Assembly: GCA_017440375.1 (NCBI GenBank)
Contig: JAFSHK010000026.1
Span: 1 to 45,039, forward strand
Length of the DNA: 45,039 nt
Direction: 5' to 3'
Origin: Lachnospiraceae bacterium
Lineage (GTDB): Bacteria > Bacillota > Clostridia > Lachnospirales > Lachnospiraceae
The notes under the pieces were generated by a model that saw only the letters and a list, made by a program, of their open reading frames with translations, was not told the origin of the DNA and searched no databases. The position numbers were made by a program, and so were the translations under genes. Below are positions 1 through 8,528 of this stretch, piece by piece; the first letter of the stretch is position 1; each line of letters starts with the position of its first letter.

Positions 1-252
1 GACAAGTCCCATTGCGATGAAGGGCCGAATCAGTAGGAGTCTTTAGTATGACCGAGAAAGGAGGAATGACCAATAATGACAGAAAACATAAATAATGGCT
101 GTTTGCAAAGGGATAGTGCGGAACATGAAGAGCATGCGAAAGCGTCTAGGTCATTCAATCGGATATGGAAAGAAAGAGACAGTGCACGGCCGAAACTCTT
201 GGAGGCGATACTGTATAAAGACAACTTTAACAGAGCATATAAAAGAGTAAAC
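1..252 (+). pseudogene. Group II intron reverse transcriptase/maturase, N-terminal remnant
   Basis: An open frame from ATG 76 (AGGAGG-like site at 60-66) runs 60 codons and stops at 256-258. Its last third, RPKLLEAILYKDNFNRAYKRV, matches the well-known start of bacterial group II intron-encoded proteins, where a KLLE-x-IL-x-x-x-N-x-NRAYK-x-V segment precedes the reverse transcriptase palm. Everything after that point (RT motifs, maturase domain, HNH) is missing: the frame runs straight into an unrelated membrane-protein gene. Bases 1-75 would be intron RNA (domain IV region), but I cannot fold enough of it to prove this. I read it as a dead 5' fragment of a mobile intron left by a deletion. 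The rest of the intron may lie upstream, outside the window. Confidence 0.7.
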
Positions 253-1187
253 TTGTAAAGAAACATTTAGAAAATTGTGATATTTGCAGAAACATGGAAA
301 AAGAATTAGAAAATAATCAAAGTATATTGTCCATTTCTGCGGAGGCGGAAATGGTTTTGGAAAGGCATGCCAAAAATCAAAGGAGAAAATCTGTAACAAT
401 AGGAACCGTGGTTGCGGGAATTCTGATGATTCCGGTTATTGTATGTTTGATTTGCAACTTAGCAGTAGGTCATGCTCTTGATTGGTTTTTTATTGTGCTT
501 GCATCATTGCTTGTCACGGCGTCTTTGACGGTGGTGCCTTTTATAGCCATTGAGAAGAAATTTTTATGGACATTAGGGACTTTTACCGCATCATTAGTAC
601 TATTGCTTGGTGTAATTAACGTTTATGTGGGTGGAAATTGGTTCTTTTTAGCAACAGTTCCGGTTTTGTTAGGGCTTTCGGTAATCTTTGCTCCATATGT
701 AATCGCAAACATACCTCTTACGGATAAACTTTCGGATAAGAAAGGTATCTTGGTAATGTTATGGGATACTTTTTGGCTGTATGGGGTAATTGTTGTTTGC
801 GGGTTACAGACAACTTATCCGGGGTATTGGAAAATGGCTCTTGTCATTACTACATTTTGTGCCCTGTTTGCATGGATAGTATTTGGAATTGTCAGATATG
901 CAAAGATGTCATTTGCAAGACATCCTCAATTGATGAAGGCAGGTATTGTTACCATTTTATCTGGTATTTCCGTCATTCTGATAAAGGATATAGTGGATTT
1001 CATTTTGTATGGATATTATCGTTGTTCTTTAACAGGGCTGAACTGGGGTGTGTGGAATGAATCGACGATTAATGCCAATGTTTATATGATTATTCTTATT
1101 GTGTGTGTCATGGTAGGCGGAATGCTTATGACACTAGGAATGTGTTTGAAAAAAAGAGATGGAGATGAAATAAATGTGGAAAAGTAA
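243..1187 (+). pseudogene. 5'-truncated zf-HC2 (anti-sigma-like) multi-pass membrane protein
   Basis: The usual start would be ATG 294 (297 aa), but that ATG has no ribosome binding site, and the frame stays open upstream to 243. This upstream part reads KLVKKHLENCDICRNMEKEL, carrying the H-x3-C-x2-C core of zf-HC2 zinc fingers, found at the N-terminus of many anti-sigma factors (H at 264, C at 276 and 285). The normal N-terminal 20-40 residues are absent and replaced by the intron remnant. Downstream are a charged linker and about seven or eight hydrophobic segments, the first near residues 40-60 counted from Met294. The stop overlaps the next gene by 14 bases, so the two were probably co-translated. 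Function unknown; a membrane-bound regulator is inferred. It may still be expressed from an internal start, hence only moderate confidence in the pseudogene call. Confidence 0.55.
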
Positions 1188-1983
1188 AGAAAAAGCACCA
1201 ATCAAAGAATTTCTGTTATGGGTCATTTTGATTTCAATTTTTTCAGAGGGAATTTGCATGTTGCTTGAGCGTTTTTCACTTCAATATGCAGAAGAAGGAG
1301 TAATTACGTTTGGGTACATAGCATATGCCCTTGTAGGTATCTTATTTTCGACGCCGGGACCGATGATAGCGATGTACATAGTTTTGAAAAGGAAAGAAAA
1401 ATGTTCTATTAAGGAATTTATGAAACGAATTGTTGCAACAGATAATGTAGCGAAAAGTATGGTTGTTTTAAGTATGTTTTGTATTCCGGCATTGTTGCTG
1501 GCGGTATTTTGCGGAACAGCAACCGGTGCACCATGGTATTTGATGGTGCTTGCCCTGCCGCTTATGATTATCGGCGGAGGCGTAGAAGAAGTTGGTTGGC
1601 GTGGATTTTTGCAACCGGAAATGGAAAGAAGATTGTCTTATCCGTTTGCGACAATAGTAGTTGCTATTATTTGGGATTTATGGCATTTGCCATTATGGAT
1701 CATGCCATCATCCAATCATTACGGTGACAGTTTCATAGGTTTTTCTATCAATATTTTTGTCTGGTCGTTTGCCTTGGCAGCTATTTATAAAGCAACGAAA
1801 TCAGTTCTTACTTGTGTCTTGTATCATGCGTTTATCAATTCGATTGGTGCAATCTATGATTGGAATAGTTTGTTTGATGCATTTCCGGGAACAGTATGGA
1901 TTAATTTGTATCGAATTATAATCTTGTTGGTATCCATATTGCTGTGGAGATGGAGTGACAGAAAAGAAAAAGCAAAAGAATGA
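1174..1983 (+). CDS. CPBP family intramembrane glutamic endopeptidase (Abi/CAAX-like)
   Basis: This 269-aa multi-pass protein carries the CPBP/Abi signature in order: motif 1 EEVGWRGFLQPEMERR (tandem Glu plus Arg), motif 2 with His in WDLWHLPLW, and motif 3 HAFINSIG near the C-terminus. These residues form the glutamate-based active site of the Rce1-like membrane proteases. About seven or eight hydrophobic helices are visible. The start ATG lies inside the end of the preceding gene (14-base overlap) behind the purine-rich AGATGGAGATG. Family members do prenyl-protein processing, bacteriocin self-immunity or cleavage of membrane anti-sigma factors. Coupling to a zf-HC2 membrane protein makes the last an attractive guess, but the substrate is not shown by sequence. 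A terminator follows at once. Confidence 0.88.
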   Translation: MWKSKEKAPIKEFLLWVILISIFSEGICMLLERFSLQYAEEGVITFGYIAYALVGILFSTPGPMIAMYIVLKRKEKCSIKEFMKRIVATDNVAKSMVVLSMFCIPALLLAVFCGTATGAPWYLMVLALPLMIIGGGVEEVGWRGFLQPEMERRLSYPFATIVVAIIWDLWHLPLWIMPSSNHYGDSFIGFSINIFVWSFALAAIYKATKSVLTCVLYHAFINSIGAIYDWNSLFDAFPGTVWINLYRIIILLVSILLWRWSDRKEKAKE

Positions 1984-2007
1984 AAGGAGACCGGAGTCTC
2001 CTTTTTT
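1984..2007 (+). terminator. Rho-independent terminator after the CPBP gene
   Basis: AAGGAGAC (1984-1991), loop CGGA, GTCTCCTT (1996-2003), then a run of T. The 8-bp stem begins one base after the stop codon, and its T-run overlaps the last codons of the convergent acetyltransferase gene. Confidence 0.85.
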
Positions 2008-3253
2008 AAAAATAATCTGAAAAATATGGTTTCTCAACCGGTATCAAACGCTCTAACCATGTGAGCATGTAATACTCCGTCTGGAGTTTCTCATGCTCAT
2101 AAAGGTAGGTAGGTCTTTTATATCCCATCAGCATCGTTGTCAATGTATTGATGGATAATTCTACTACATTGATAGACTGGTTCTTGTCTACTTTTTCACA
2201 GATGGTTTTGCCATCGTGCCAGGATACCATGTAATCCCCTTCGTTCCAAGGCGCAATTTCATCATGTACTAAGAAATGCAGCTTGAAATCTTCCGGTTGT
2301 ACCTGGAACGGATATTCGGAAAGAAATTCTTTCACATCAATAATACGTGCCATAATGTAGGGTGAAATCGTTTCCGTAATTTCACTGTCTTCGAATAAAT
2401 ATGCCATCGGTTCACCGGAATAGTTATCACCCTGCACCTGTGTAATCATAGAAAAGTGAGCACTGATATAATTCCAGAGTCCGTAGTTGGCTTCGATGTT
2501 CAGATATACCATTTCTTTGATGTGGAAAATTTCATTGGCAATGTAATAAACAACATAGCCAAGTGGTTTGTGTTCTTTGCTGTAATAAACAGCCGCAATC
2601 ATATCTTCGTTATCCCAGCGCCAGTATTCTTCCCAGGACAGAGCATCACGAATGAGTGCACCATGTCGTTGCAAAGCGAAATAGGAGTGTACGTTATGAT
2701 AATCCTCCGAATCCAGACTGACACGTTCCACCATGCCGCTTACCGGACGTGGTTTCGGGAGCTGTGTATCTTTTACGGTAAAAGATAGCTTATCCGATAC
2801 AATTTCCCAACCCATTTTGCGGTAAAAAGGAATGGAATACGGATAAAGGAAAGAGATTAACATTTCTTTTTTATGGATGTAATCCAAAGCATGCTTCATC
2901 AGAGAATGAATCAGACCTCTTCCTGTATATTCCGGATAGGTAGCAACGCCGGTAATGCCACCCATATCCATAATCGTGTCCTGAATATTGACTTTCATCG
3001 AGTATACAACAATCATCGAAGCCAATTTTTCTTGATAAAACCAACCAAGCACATAGGCTTCTTCTAAGATAGGACGTTTCGCATATTTGATTTCATCCTG
3101 CTGCCATCCGGTTTTAAATAAATCGTAGGACGTAACCTGAAAAGCGTACTGCAAAAGCGAGTTGAATTGCTCCAAATCGCCTTTGTCCAGTTCACGCATT
3201 TTAAATGGTCCGTTTACTTCGAGATAAGTATGTTCCTTTTGATATTCTTCCAT
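2006..3253 (-). CDS. GNAT family N-acetyltransferase, Eis-like with SCP2-type C-terminus
   Basis: This is a 415-aa cytoplasmic protein with the layout of Eis-type acetyltransferases: an N-terminal GNAT fold with the acetyl-CoA loop region GGITGVATYPEYTGRGLIHSLM (residues about 95-117) and the second GNAT motif LYPYSIPFYRKMGWE, then a second GNAT-like middle domain and a C-terminal sterol-carrier-like part. Family members acetylate amines of aminoglycosides, polyamines or peptides; the substrate here is unknown. The start ATG follows the modest site AGAGGC. A shorter start at the MRELDKGD methionine is possible but has no better site. It lies downstream of the nicotinate phosphoribosyltransferase gene on the same strand with a 30-base gap, so the two are probably co-transcribed. 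Confidence 0.85.
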   Translation of the reverse strand: MEEYQKEHTYLEVNGPFKMRELDKGDLEQFNSLLQYAFQVTSYDLFKTGWQQDEIKYAKRPILEEAYVLGWFYQEKLASMIVVYSMKVNIQDTIMDMGGITGVATYPEYTGRGLIHSLMKHALDYIHKKEMLISFLYPYSIPFYRKMGWEIVSDKLSFTVKDTQLPKPRPVSGMVERVSLDSEDYHNVHSYFALQRHGALIRDALSWEEYWRWDNEDMIAAVYYSKEHKPLGYVVYYIANEIFHIKEMVYLNIEANYGLWNYISAHFSMITQVQGDNYSGEPMAYLFEDSEITETISPYIMARIIDVKEFLSEYPFQVQPEDFKLHFLVHDEIAPWNEGDYMVSWHDGKTICEKVDKNQSINVVELSINTLTTMLMGYKRPTYLYEHEKLQTEYYMLTWLERLIPVEKPYFSDYF

Positions 3254-3283
3254 AAATTTTGCCTCTTTTGGGAAATTTTCTGT

Positions 3284-4738
3284 TTAAGCCTGTCCCATTT
3301 GGTCTAAAAGTTCAATTTTAATATCGTACAATTTGCTGGACAAATCCACATAAACCTTGTGGGGATTTACGAGTCGTCTTGTTTCATCCCAAAGTGTATC
3401 CTGCTCTTTCTGACAGTAAGCACGAATATCCATTACCTTCGGAGATGTATAGCAACATTCGCCATTTCTAAATACCGGAACCATAAGTTCACGAAGCGTA
3501 TAGCTGCCTCCTGCAAGTTTTGTTTTTTTCCAAGGTTCGATTGGGTCAAAAAGAAGCATTGGTTCGTTTTCGTCGAAGGTTTCATCGGCCAGACAAATCA
3601 AATCGGCTTTAATCTTACCGGATTCTTTTTCATATATACGATAAATAGTTTTGTTGCCCGGATTTGTCACTTTTTCTGAGTTTTCGGATAATTTAATCTT
3701 TGGAACAAATTTACCGTCTTTTCCCATAATGGCAGCCAGTTTATAAACACCACCGAAGGAGGGGCAATCTTTGGAAGTAATCAGGTGTGTACCGACACCC
3801 CAGGAGGTGATAGCAGCACCCTGCTCCTTCAAACTTTGAATCAAAAACTCGTCTAAATCATTAGATGCGGAAATAACGGCATCGGTAAATCCGGCGTTGT
3901 CTAACATTTTTCTGGCTTTTTTGGACAGATATGCCAAGTCGCCACTGTCTAAGCGAATGCCATAGAATGTAAGAGGAATTCCGGCTTCACGCATTTCGGT
4001 AAAAACACGGATGGCATTTGGTACACCGGACTTCAAAGTGTCATAAGTATCTACTAAGAGGATGCAAGCAGAAGGATACAAGTTTGCATAGGTTTTAAAT
4101 GCGGTATATTCATCCGGAAAACTCATGATCCAGCTATGGGCATGAGTACCTTTCACCGGAACATCAAAAAGCTGTCCGCAAAGTACGTTGGAAGTTCCCA
4201 CACAACCGCCAATCATGGCAGCTCTGGCACCGTAAGTACCTGCATCCGGTCCCTGCGCACGGCGTAAACCAAACTCCATAATACCGTCACCGTGAGCAGC
4301 ATAACATACTCTTGCGGCTTTGGTTGCGATTAAGCTCTGGTGGTTAATAATATTCAAAATAGCCGTTTCCACTAACTGAGCCTGCATAATCGGTGCGATA
4401 ACTTTTATCAACGGTTCACGTGGGAATACAACAGTTCCTTCCGGAATTGCATAAATATCCCCCGTAAATTTGAAGTCACGCAAATAATCCAGAAAATCCT
4501 TATCGAAGATACCGAGACTTGAAAGATACTCAATGTCTTCGTTATCAAAGCGAAGTTCCTTGATATATTGAATCAATTGTTCTAATCCTGCCGCGATAGC
4601 AAATCCACCGCCACAAGGATTGCTGCGGTAAAATGCATCGAAAACAACGGTTTCGTTCTGGTCTTTGTTTTTGAAATAACCCTGCATCATGGTTAATTCA
4701 TAAAGGTCTGTGAGTAAGGTCAGGTTTTGTCTGTCCAT
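3284..4738 (-). CDS. pncB: Nicotinate phosphoribosyltransferase
   Basis: It converts nicotinate plus PRPP to nicotinate mononucleotide in NAD salvage (Preiss-Handler pathway), in the cytoplasm. The N-terminus LTLLTDLYELTMMQGYF is the family signature. Further conserved pieces are TKAARVCYAA, EFGLRRAQGPDAG and the phosphoribosyl-binding GIRLDSGDLAYLS. At 484 aa it has the usual length of the Gram-positive form. The open frame extends 12 bases further upstream, but that first ATG has no ribosome binding site. The second ATG (4738) sits 5 bases after GGAGGAA, so I take it as the start. The acetyltransferase gene follows on the same strand. Confidence 0.95.
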   Translation of the reverse strand: MDRQNLTLLTDLYELTMMQGYFKNKDQNETVVFDAFYRSNPCGGGFAIAAGLEQLIQYIKELRFDNEDIEYLSSLGIFDKDFLDYLRDFKFTGDIYAIPEGTVVFPREPLIKVIAPIMQAQLVETAILNIINHQSLIATKAARVCYAAHGDGIMEFGLRRAQGPDAGTYGARAAMIGGCVGTSNVLCGQLFDVPVKGTHAHSWIMSFPDEYTAFKTYANLYPSACILLVDTYDTLKSGVPNAIRVFTEMREAGIPLTFYGIRLDSGDLAYLSKKARKMLDNAGFTDAVISASNDLDEFLIQSLKEQGAAITSWGVGTHLITSKDCPSFGGVYKLAAIMGKDGKFVPKIKLSENSEKVTNPGNKTIYRIYEKESGKIKADLICLADETFDENEPMLLFDPIEPWKKTKLAGGSYTLRELMVPVFRNGECCYTSPKVMDIRAYCQKEQDTLWDETRRLVNPHKVYVDLSSKLYDIKIELLDQMGQA

Positions 4739-4789
4739 GATTTCCTCCATTCCGAATAAGAAATATTATTCAAATGTTTTCTGTTTAAA

Positions 4790-4795
4790 ATTATA
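4790..4795 (-). promoter_or_regulatory. Candidate -10 box for pncB
   Basis: The minus strand reads TATAAT here, about 50 bases before the pncB start. The -35 region (TTCCAA about 18 bases further up) is poor, so this is a weak call. Confidence 0.35.
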
Positions 4796-4831
4796 GCTAT
4801 TTTACACCCATTTTGGAAAATAGGGAAGTTT

Positions 4832-4888
4832 TTAATTTTCTTTTGCTTCTTCATATTCGGAAACAGAAATATCAAGAATTTTATCCAT
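4832..4888 (-). CDS. Possible 18-codon small ORF upstream of pncB
   Basis: The minus strand encodes MDKILDISVSEYEEAKEN, preceded by AAGGTGAT 5 bases before the ATG, a usable ribosome binding site. The composition is protein-like (amphipathic, acidic). It could be a leader peptide, a free small protein or the 5' stub of a lost gene. It overlaps no other gene but abuts the ileS promoter. I recognise no family. Confidence 0.25.
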   Translation of the reverse strand: MDKILDISVSEYEEAKEN

Positions 4889-4897
4889 AAAATCACC

Positions 4898-4927
4898 TTG
4901 ACAACCGCTTTTTTTTAATACTATAAT
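4898..4927 (+). promoter_or_regulatory. Consensus SigmaA promoter for the ileS T-box transcript
   Basis: TTGACA (4898-4903), an 18-base spacer and TATAAT (4922-4927), both hexamers perfect. Predicted transcription start near 4934, just before the T-box stem I. Confidence 0.9.
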
Positions 4928-4933
4928 ATGCTC

Positions 4934-5250
4934 AGTATAAAATAAGCAAAGACATTGAAGAAGACAGTACCTTATTTTTCAAAGTAACAGCGAGCTGGTG
5001 ATGGTGCAAGACCGGTACGAGTAGAGAATTTGGGAAAATCACTTCTGAGTTTCAGACTGAACGTTTACTTCTATTAAAAGAAGAAGGAAACCAGTAGGAA
5101 CTGACGGCATTCCTCCGTTATTGGAAACCGTATTAATCATAGCAAAAGTTCTATGCGAGATGTAACGTAGACGGCAGCTACGATTCGTACGTTGTAACAG
5201 GTGGTATCACGAGAATTTTGACCTCGTCCTTTTACGGGACGGGGTCTTTT
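4934..5250 (+). promoter_or_regulatory. T-box riboswitch (isoleucine) controlling ileS
   Basis: The leader shows T-box landmarks in order: stem I with the AGAAGA-type K-turn sequence (about 4957), the distal AGCGAGCTGGTGATGGTGC region (4989-5007), the specifier loop with ATC, an isoleucine codon, at 5038-5040 followed by the usual purine, and the T-box core AGGTGGTATCACGAG (5199-5213). It ends in a terminator: GACCTCGTCC (5220-5229), a short loop, GGGACGGGGTC (5236-5246) and T residues. By established T-box logic, uncharged tRNA-Ile pairs with the specifier and the T-box bulge and favours the antiterminator, so ileS is expressed when isoleucine charging falls. The specifier assignment matches the downstream gene. 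Confidence 0.93.
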
Positions 5251-5276
5251 TAGTGAATAAAAGGAAGGAGAACACT

Positions 5277-8200
5277 ATGTATCAAAAAGTTGACACCAAC
5301 TTAAATTTTGTGGACAGAGAAAAAGTAACCTGTCAGTTCTGGAAAGACAATGATATTTTCCAGAAAAGTATGGATTCCCGTAAGGAAGGCCCAACTTATA
5401 CGTTCTATGACGGACCGCCGACAGCAAACGGCAAGCCTCATATCGGACACGTACTTACCCGTGTAATCAAGGACATGATTCCAAGATACCGTACGATGAA
5501 AGGCTATATGGTTCCTCGTAAAGCAGGATGGGACACTCATGGTCTTCCGGTAGAATTGGAAGTAGAGAAATTATTAGGCTTAGATGGCAAAGAGCAGATT
5601 GAAGAATACGGCTTGGATCCATTCATCAGCAAATGTAAAGAATCTGTTTGGAAATATAAAGGTATGTGGGAAGATTTCTCCGGTACAGTTGGTTTCTGGG
5701 CAGATATGGATGACCCATATGTAACATATCATGATGATTTTATCGAGTCAGAGTGGTGGGCACTCAAACAGATTTGGGATAAAGGTCTTTTATACAAAGG
5801 ATTTAAAATTGTACCTTATTGCCCTCGTTGTGGAACTCCTCTTTCTTCTCACGAAGTAGCGCAGGGTTACAAAGCAGTCAAAGAACGTTCAGCAGTAGTG
5901 CGTTTCAAAGTAGTTGGTGAAGATGCTTATTTCCTTGCATGGACAACAACACCGTGGACACTTCCATCTAACGTAGCACTTTGCGTAAACCCGAATGAAA
6001 CTTATGTAAAAGTAAAAGCTGCTGACGGCTATACTTACTATATGGCACAGGCGCTTCTTGATAATGTACTTGGCAAGCTCTCTGAGGAAGATAAGCCTGC
6101 TTACGAAATCTTAGAGACTTATGTTGGAACTGATTTAGAATACAAAGAATATGAACCGTTATTTGCATGTGCAGGTGAAGCAGCAACCAAACAGCGTAAG
6201 AAAGCACACTTCGTAACATGTGATAACTATGTAACCATGACAGATGGTACCGGTATCGTTCATATCGCTCCGGCATTTGGTGAAGACGATGCGCAGGTAG
6301 GACGTAAATATGACCTTCCTTTTGTACAGTTTGTAGACGGCAAAGGTGAAATGACAGAAGAAACACCTTATGCAGGTTTGTTCGTGAAAAAAGCAGATCC
6401 GGAAGTATTAAAGGATTTGGATAAAGAAGGCAAATTATTTGATGCGCCTAAGTTTGAACATGACTATCCATTCTGCTGGAGATGTGATACACCACTTATT
6501 TACTATGCGCGTGAATCTTGGTTTATCAAAATGACAGCAGTCAGAGATGACCTTGTTCGTAATAATAAAACAGTTAACTGGATTCCGGAATCTATCGGTG
6601 AAGGACGTTTCGGTAACTGGCTTGAAAATATTCAGGACTGGGGTATTTCCCGTAACCGTTACTGGGGTACACCACTCAACGTATGGGAATGTGAAGGCTG
6701 TGGACATATGGAATCCATCGGTTCCCGTGAAGAGTTGGCAAAATTAAGCGGTAATCCGGATGCGAAAAATGTAGAACTTCATAGACCGTATATTGATGCA
6801 GTTACTTTTACTTGCCCGGATTGTGGTAAAACCATGAAACGTGTACCGGAAGTAATTGACTGTTGGTTTGACTCCGGTGCGATGCCTTTTGCACAGCATC
6901 ATTATCCATTTGAAAATAAAGACCTGTTTGAACAGCAGTTCCCGGCTCAGTTTATTTCTGAGGCAGTTGACCAGACCCGTGGATGGTTCTACTCTTTGAT
7001 GGCAGAATCTACTTTGCTGTTTAACAAAGCACCTTTTGAAAATGTTATTGTTTTGGGACACGTACAGGATGAGAACGGTCAGAAGATGAGTAAGTCCAAA
7101 GGAAATGCAGTAGATCCGTTTGAAGCATTAGAGACATACGGCGCAGATGCAATCCGTTGGTATTTTTACATTAACTCTGCACCATGGCTTCCAAACAGAT
7201 TCCATGGTAAGGCAGTACAGGAAGGACAGCGTAAATTCTTAGGTACTTTATGGAATACTTATGCATTTTTTGTACTGTATGCAAATATTGATAATTTTGA
7301 TGCAACAAAATATACATTGGATTATGAAAAACTTCCGGTTATGGATAAGTGGTTATTGTCCAAATTAAATACAGCAATTACACAGGTAGATGATAATTTA
7401 AATAACTATCGTATTCCGGAAGCAGCTCGTGTACTTGATAATTTCGTGGATGAGATGAGTAACTGGTATGTTAGAAGAAGCCGTGAACGTTTCTGGGCAA
7501 AAGGCATGGAGCAGGATAAGGTTAACGCTTACATGACGCTTTATACAGCACTTGTTACAATCTCTAAATGTGCGGCACCGATGATTCCGTTTATGACAGA
7601 AGAAATTTATCAGAATCTGGTAAGAAGCATCGATAAGAATGCTCCGGAAAGTATCCATTTGTGTGACTTCCCGGTTGCAGATGAGAAGATGGTAGACAAG
7701 AAACTGGAAGAAGATATGGAAGCAGTTCTGAAAATCGTTGTTATGGGACGTGCAGCACGTAACGCAGCAAATATCAAGAACCGTCAGCCTATCGGAACCA
7801 TGTTTGTAAAAGCAGAAAATGCACTTGGTGAGTTCTATCAGGAAATCATCGAGGATGAATTAAATGTGAAGAAAGTTGCTTTCACAGATGATGTAAGAGA
7901 CTTCACAAGCTACAGCTTCAAACCACAGCTTCGTACCGTTGGACCCAAATACGGCAAACAGCTTGGTGGCATCCAGAAGTTCTTAGGCGGTGTAGACGGC
8001 AATCAGGCAATGGATGAACTGAATGCGAACGGCGTGCTGAAATTCGATGTGGATGGCGTAGAAGTAGCTTTGTCAAAAGAAGACCTCCTGATTGAAATGG
8101 CACAGAAAGAAGGCTATGTTTCTGAGGCAGATAATACCGTTACTGTTGTACTTGATACAAACTTGTCCAAAGAACTGATTGAAGAAGGTTTCGTATACGA

Positions 8201-8432
8201 AGTTATCAGCAAAATCCAGACAATGCGTAAGGATGCTGATTTCGAAGTTATGGATCATATCAAGGTTTCTATTTGCGAGAATGACAAGGTGGCAGCAATT
8301 GTATCAAAGAACGAAGAAATGATTGCGGGCAAAGTGTTGGCAGATAGCATTGTAACAGGTGAAGCACTGGCTGTTTCCAAGGAATGGAACGTAAATGGTG
8401 AAAAAGTTGTTATTTCTATCGAAAAACAGTAA
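5277..8432 (+). CDS. ileS: Isoleucine--tRNA ligase (IleS2-like long form)
   Basis: It charges tRNA-Ile with isoleucine in the cytoplasm. The class I signatures are present: the PPTANGKPHIGH HIGH motif (His55 region) and KMSKS at residues 603-607. The Rossmann core is split by the large editing domain (containing AWTTTPWTLPSN), and zinc-type Cys pairs occur around CPRCG, CEGCG and CPDCG. Length 1051 aa and the C-terminal segment GRAARNAANIKNRQPIG (DUF5915-type) place it with the longer IleS2/eukaryote-like branch rather than the E. coli IleS1 branch. The frame opens at GTG 5253, but ATG 5277 follows AAGGAGAAC and is the proper start. Expression is governed by the T-box upstream. Confidence 0.96.
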   Translation: MYQKVDTNLNFVDREKVTCQFWKDNDIFQKSMDSRKEGPTYTFYDGPPTANGKPHIGHVLTRVIKDMIPRYRTMKGYMVPRKAGWDTHGLPVELEVEKLLGLDGKEQIEEYGLDPFISKCKESVWKYKGMWEDFSGTVGFWADMDDPYVTYHDDFIESEWWALKQIWDKGLLYKGFKIVPYCPRCGTPLSSHEVAQGYKAVKERSAVVRFKVVGEDAYFLAWTTTPWTLPSNVALCVNPNETYVKVKAADGYTYYMAQALLDNVLGKLSEEDKPAYEILETYVGTDLEYKEYEPLFACAGEAATKQRKKAHFVTCDNYVTMTDGTGIVHIAPAFGEDDAQVGRKYDLPFVQFVDGKGEMTEETPYAGLFVKKADPEVLKDLDKEGKLFDAPKFEHDYPFCWRCDTPLIYYARESWFIKMTAVRDDLVRNNKTVNWIPESIGEGRFGNWLENIQDWGISRNRYWGTPLNVWECEGCGHMESIGSREELAKLSGNPDAKNVELHRPYIDAVTFTCPDCGKTMKRVPEVIDCWFDSGAMPFAQHHYPFENKDLFEQQFPAQFISEAVDQTRGWFYSLMAESTLLFNKAPFENVIVLGHVQDENGQKMSKSKGNAVDPFEALETYGADAIRWYFYINSAPWLPNRFHGKAVQEGQRKFLGTLWNTYAFFVLYANIDNFDATKYTLDYEKLPVMDKWLLSKLNTAITQVDDNLNNYRIPEAARVLDNFVDEMSNWYVRRSRERFWAKGMEQDKVNAYMTLYTALVTISKCAAPMIPFMTEEIYQNLVRSIDKNAPESIHLCDFPVADEKMVDKKLEEDMEAVLKIVVMGRAARNAANIKNRQPIGTMFVKAENALGEFYQEIIEDELNVKKVAFTDDVRDFTSYSFKPQLRTVGPKYGKQLGGIQKFLGGVDGNQAMDELNANGVLKFDVDGVEVALSKEDLLIEMAQKEGYVSEADNTVTVVLDTNLSKELIEEGFVYEVISKIQTMRKDADFEVMDHIKVSICENDKVAAIVSKNEEMIAGKVLADSIVTGEALAVSKEWNVNGEKVVISIEKQ

Positions 8433-8438
8433 AAAGAG

Positions 8439-8447
8439 TGCTATAAT
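8439..8447 (+). promoter_or_regulatory. Extended -10 promoter for glgP
   Basis: TGC-TATAAT, an extended -10 element with a perfect hexamer, starts 6 bases after the ileS stop and about 82 bases before the glgP start. No convincing -35, as is usual for extended -10 promoters. Confidence 0.6.
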
Positions 8448-8528
8448 AGTCTGGATAGTGTAATGCTGTCCAGACAAAAGTTAAGGATATTGGCTTTTAC
8501 AGATAACTCAAAGCGGGGAGGAAAATAT

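Noticed and set aside
1-75. Complete group II intron RNA
   Set aside because: Only a fragment is present; I could not identify domain V or an intron boundary, so no intron RNA feature is claimed beyond the protein stub.
5968-7061. Minus-strand ORFs of 90-132 codons opposite ileS
   Set aside because: Antisense to the conserved synthetase domains; composition (His/Arg/Leu/Gln rich) is that of a reverse-complement frame.
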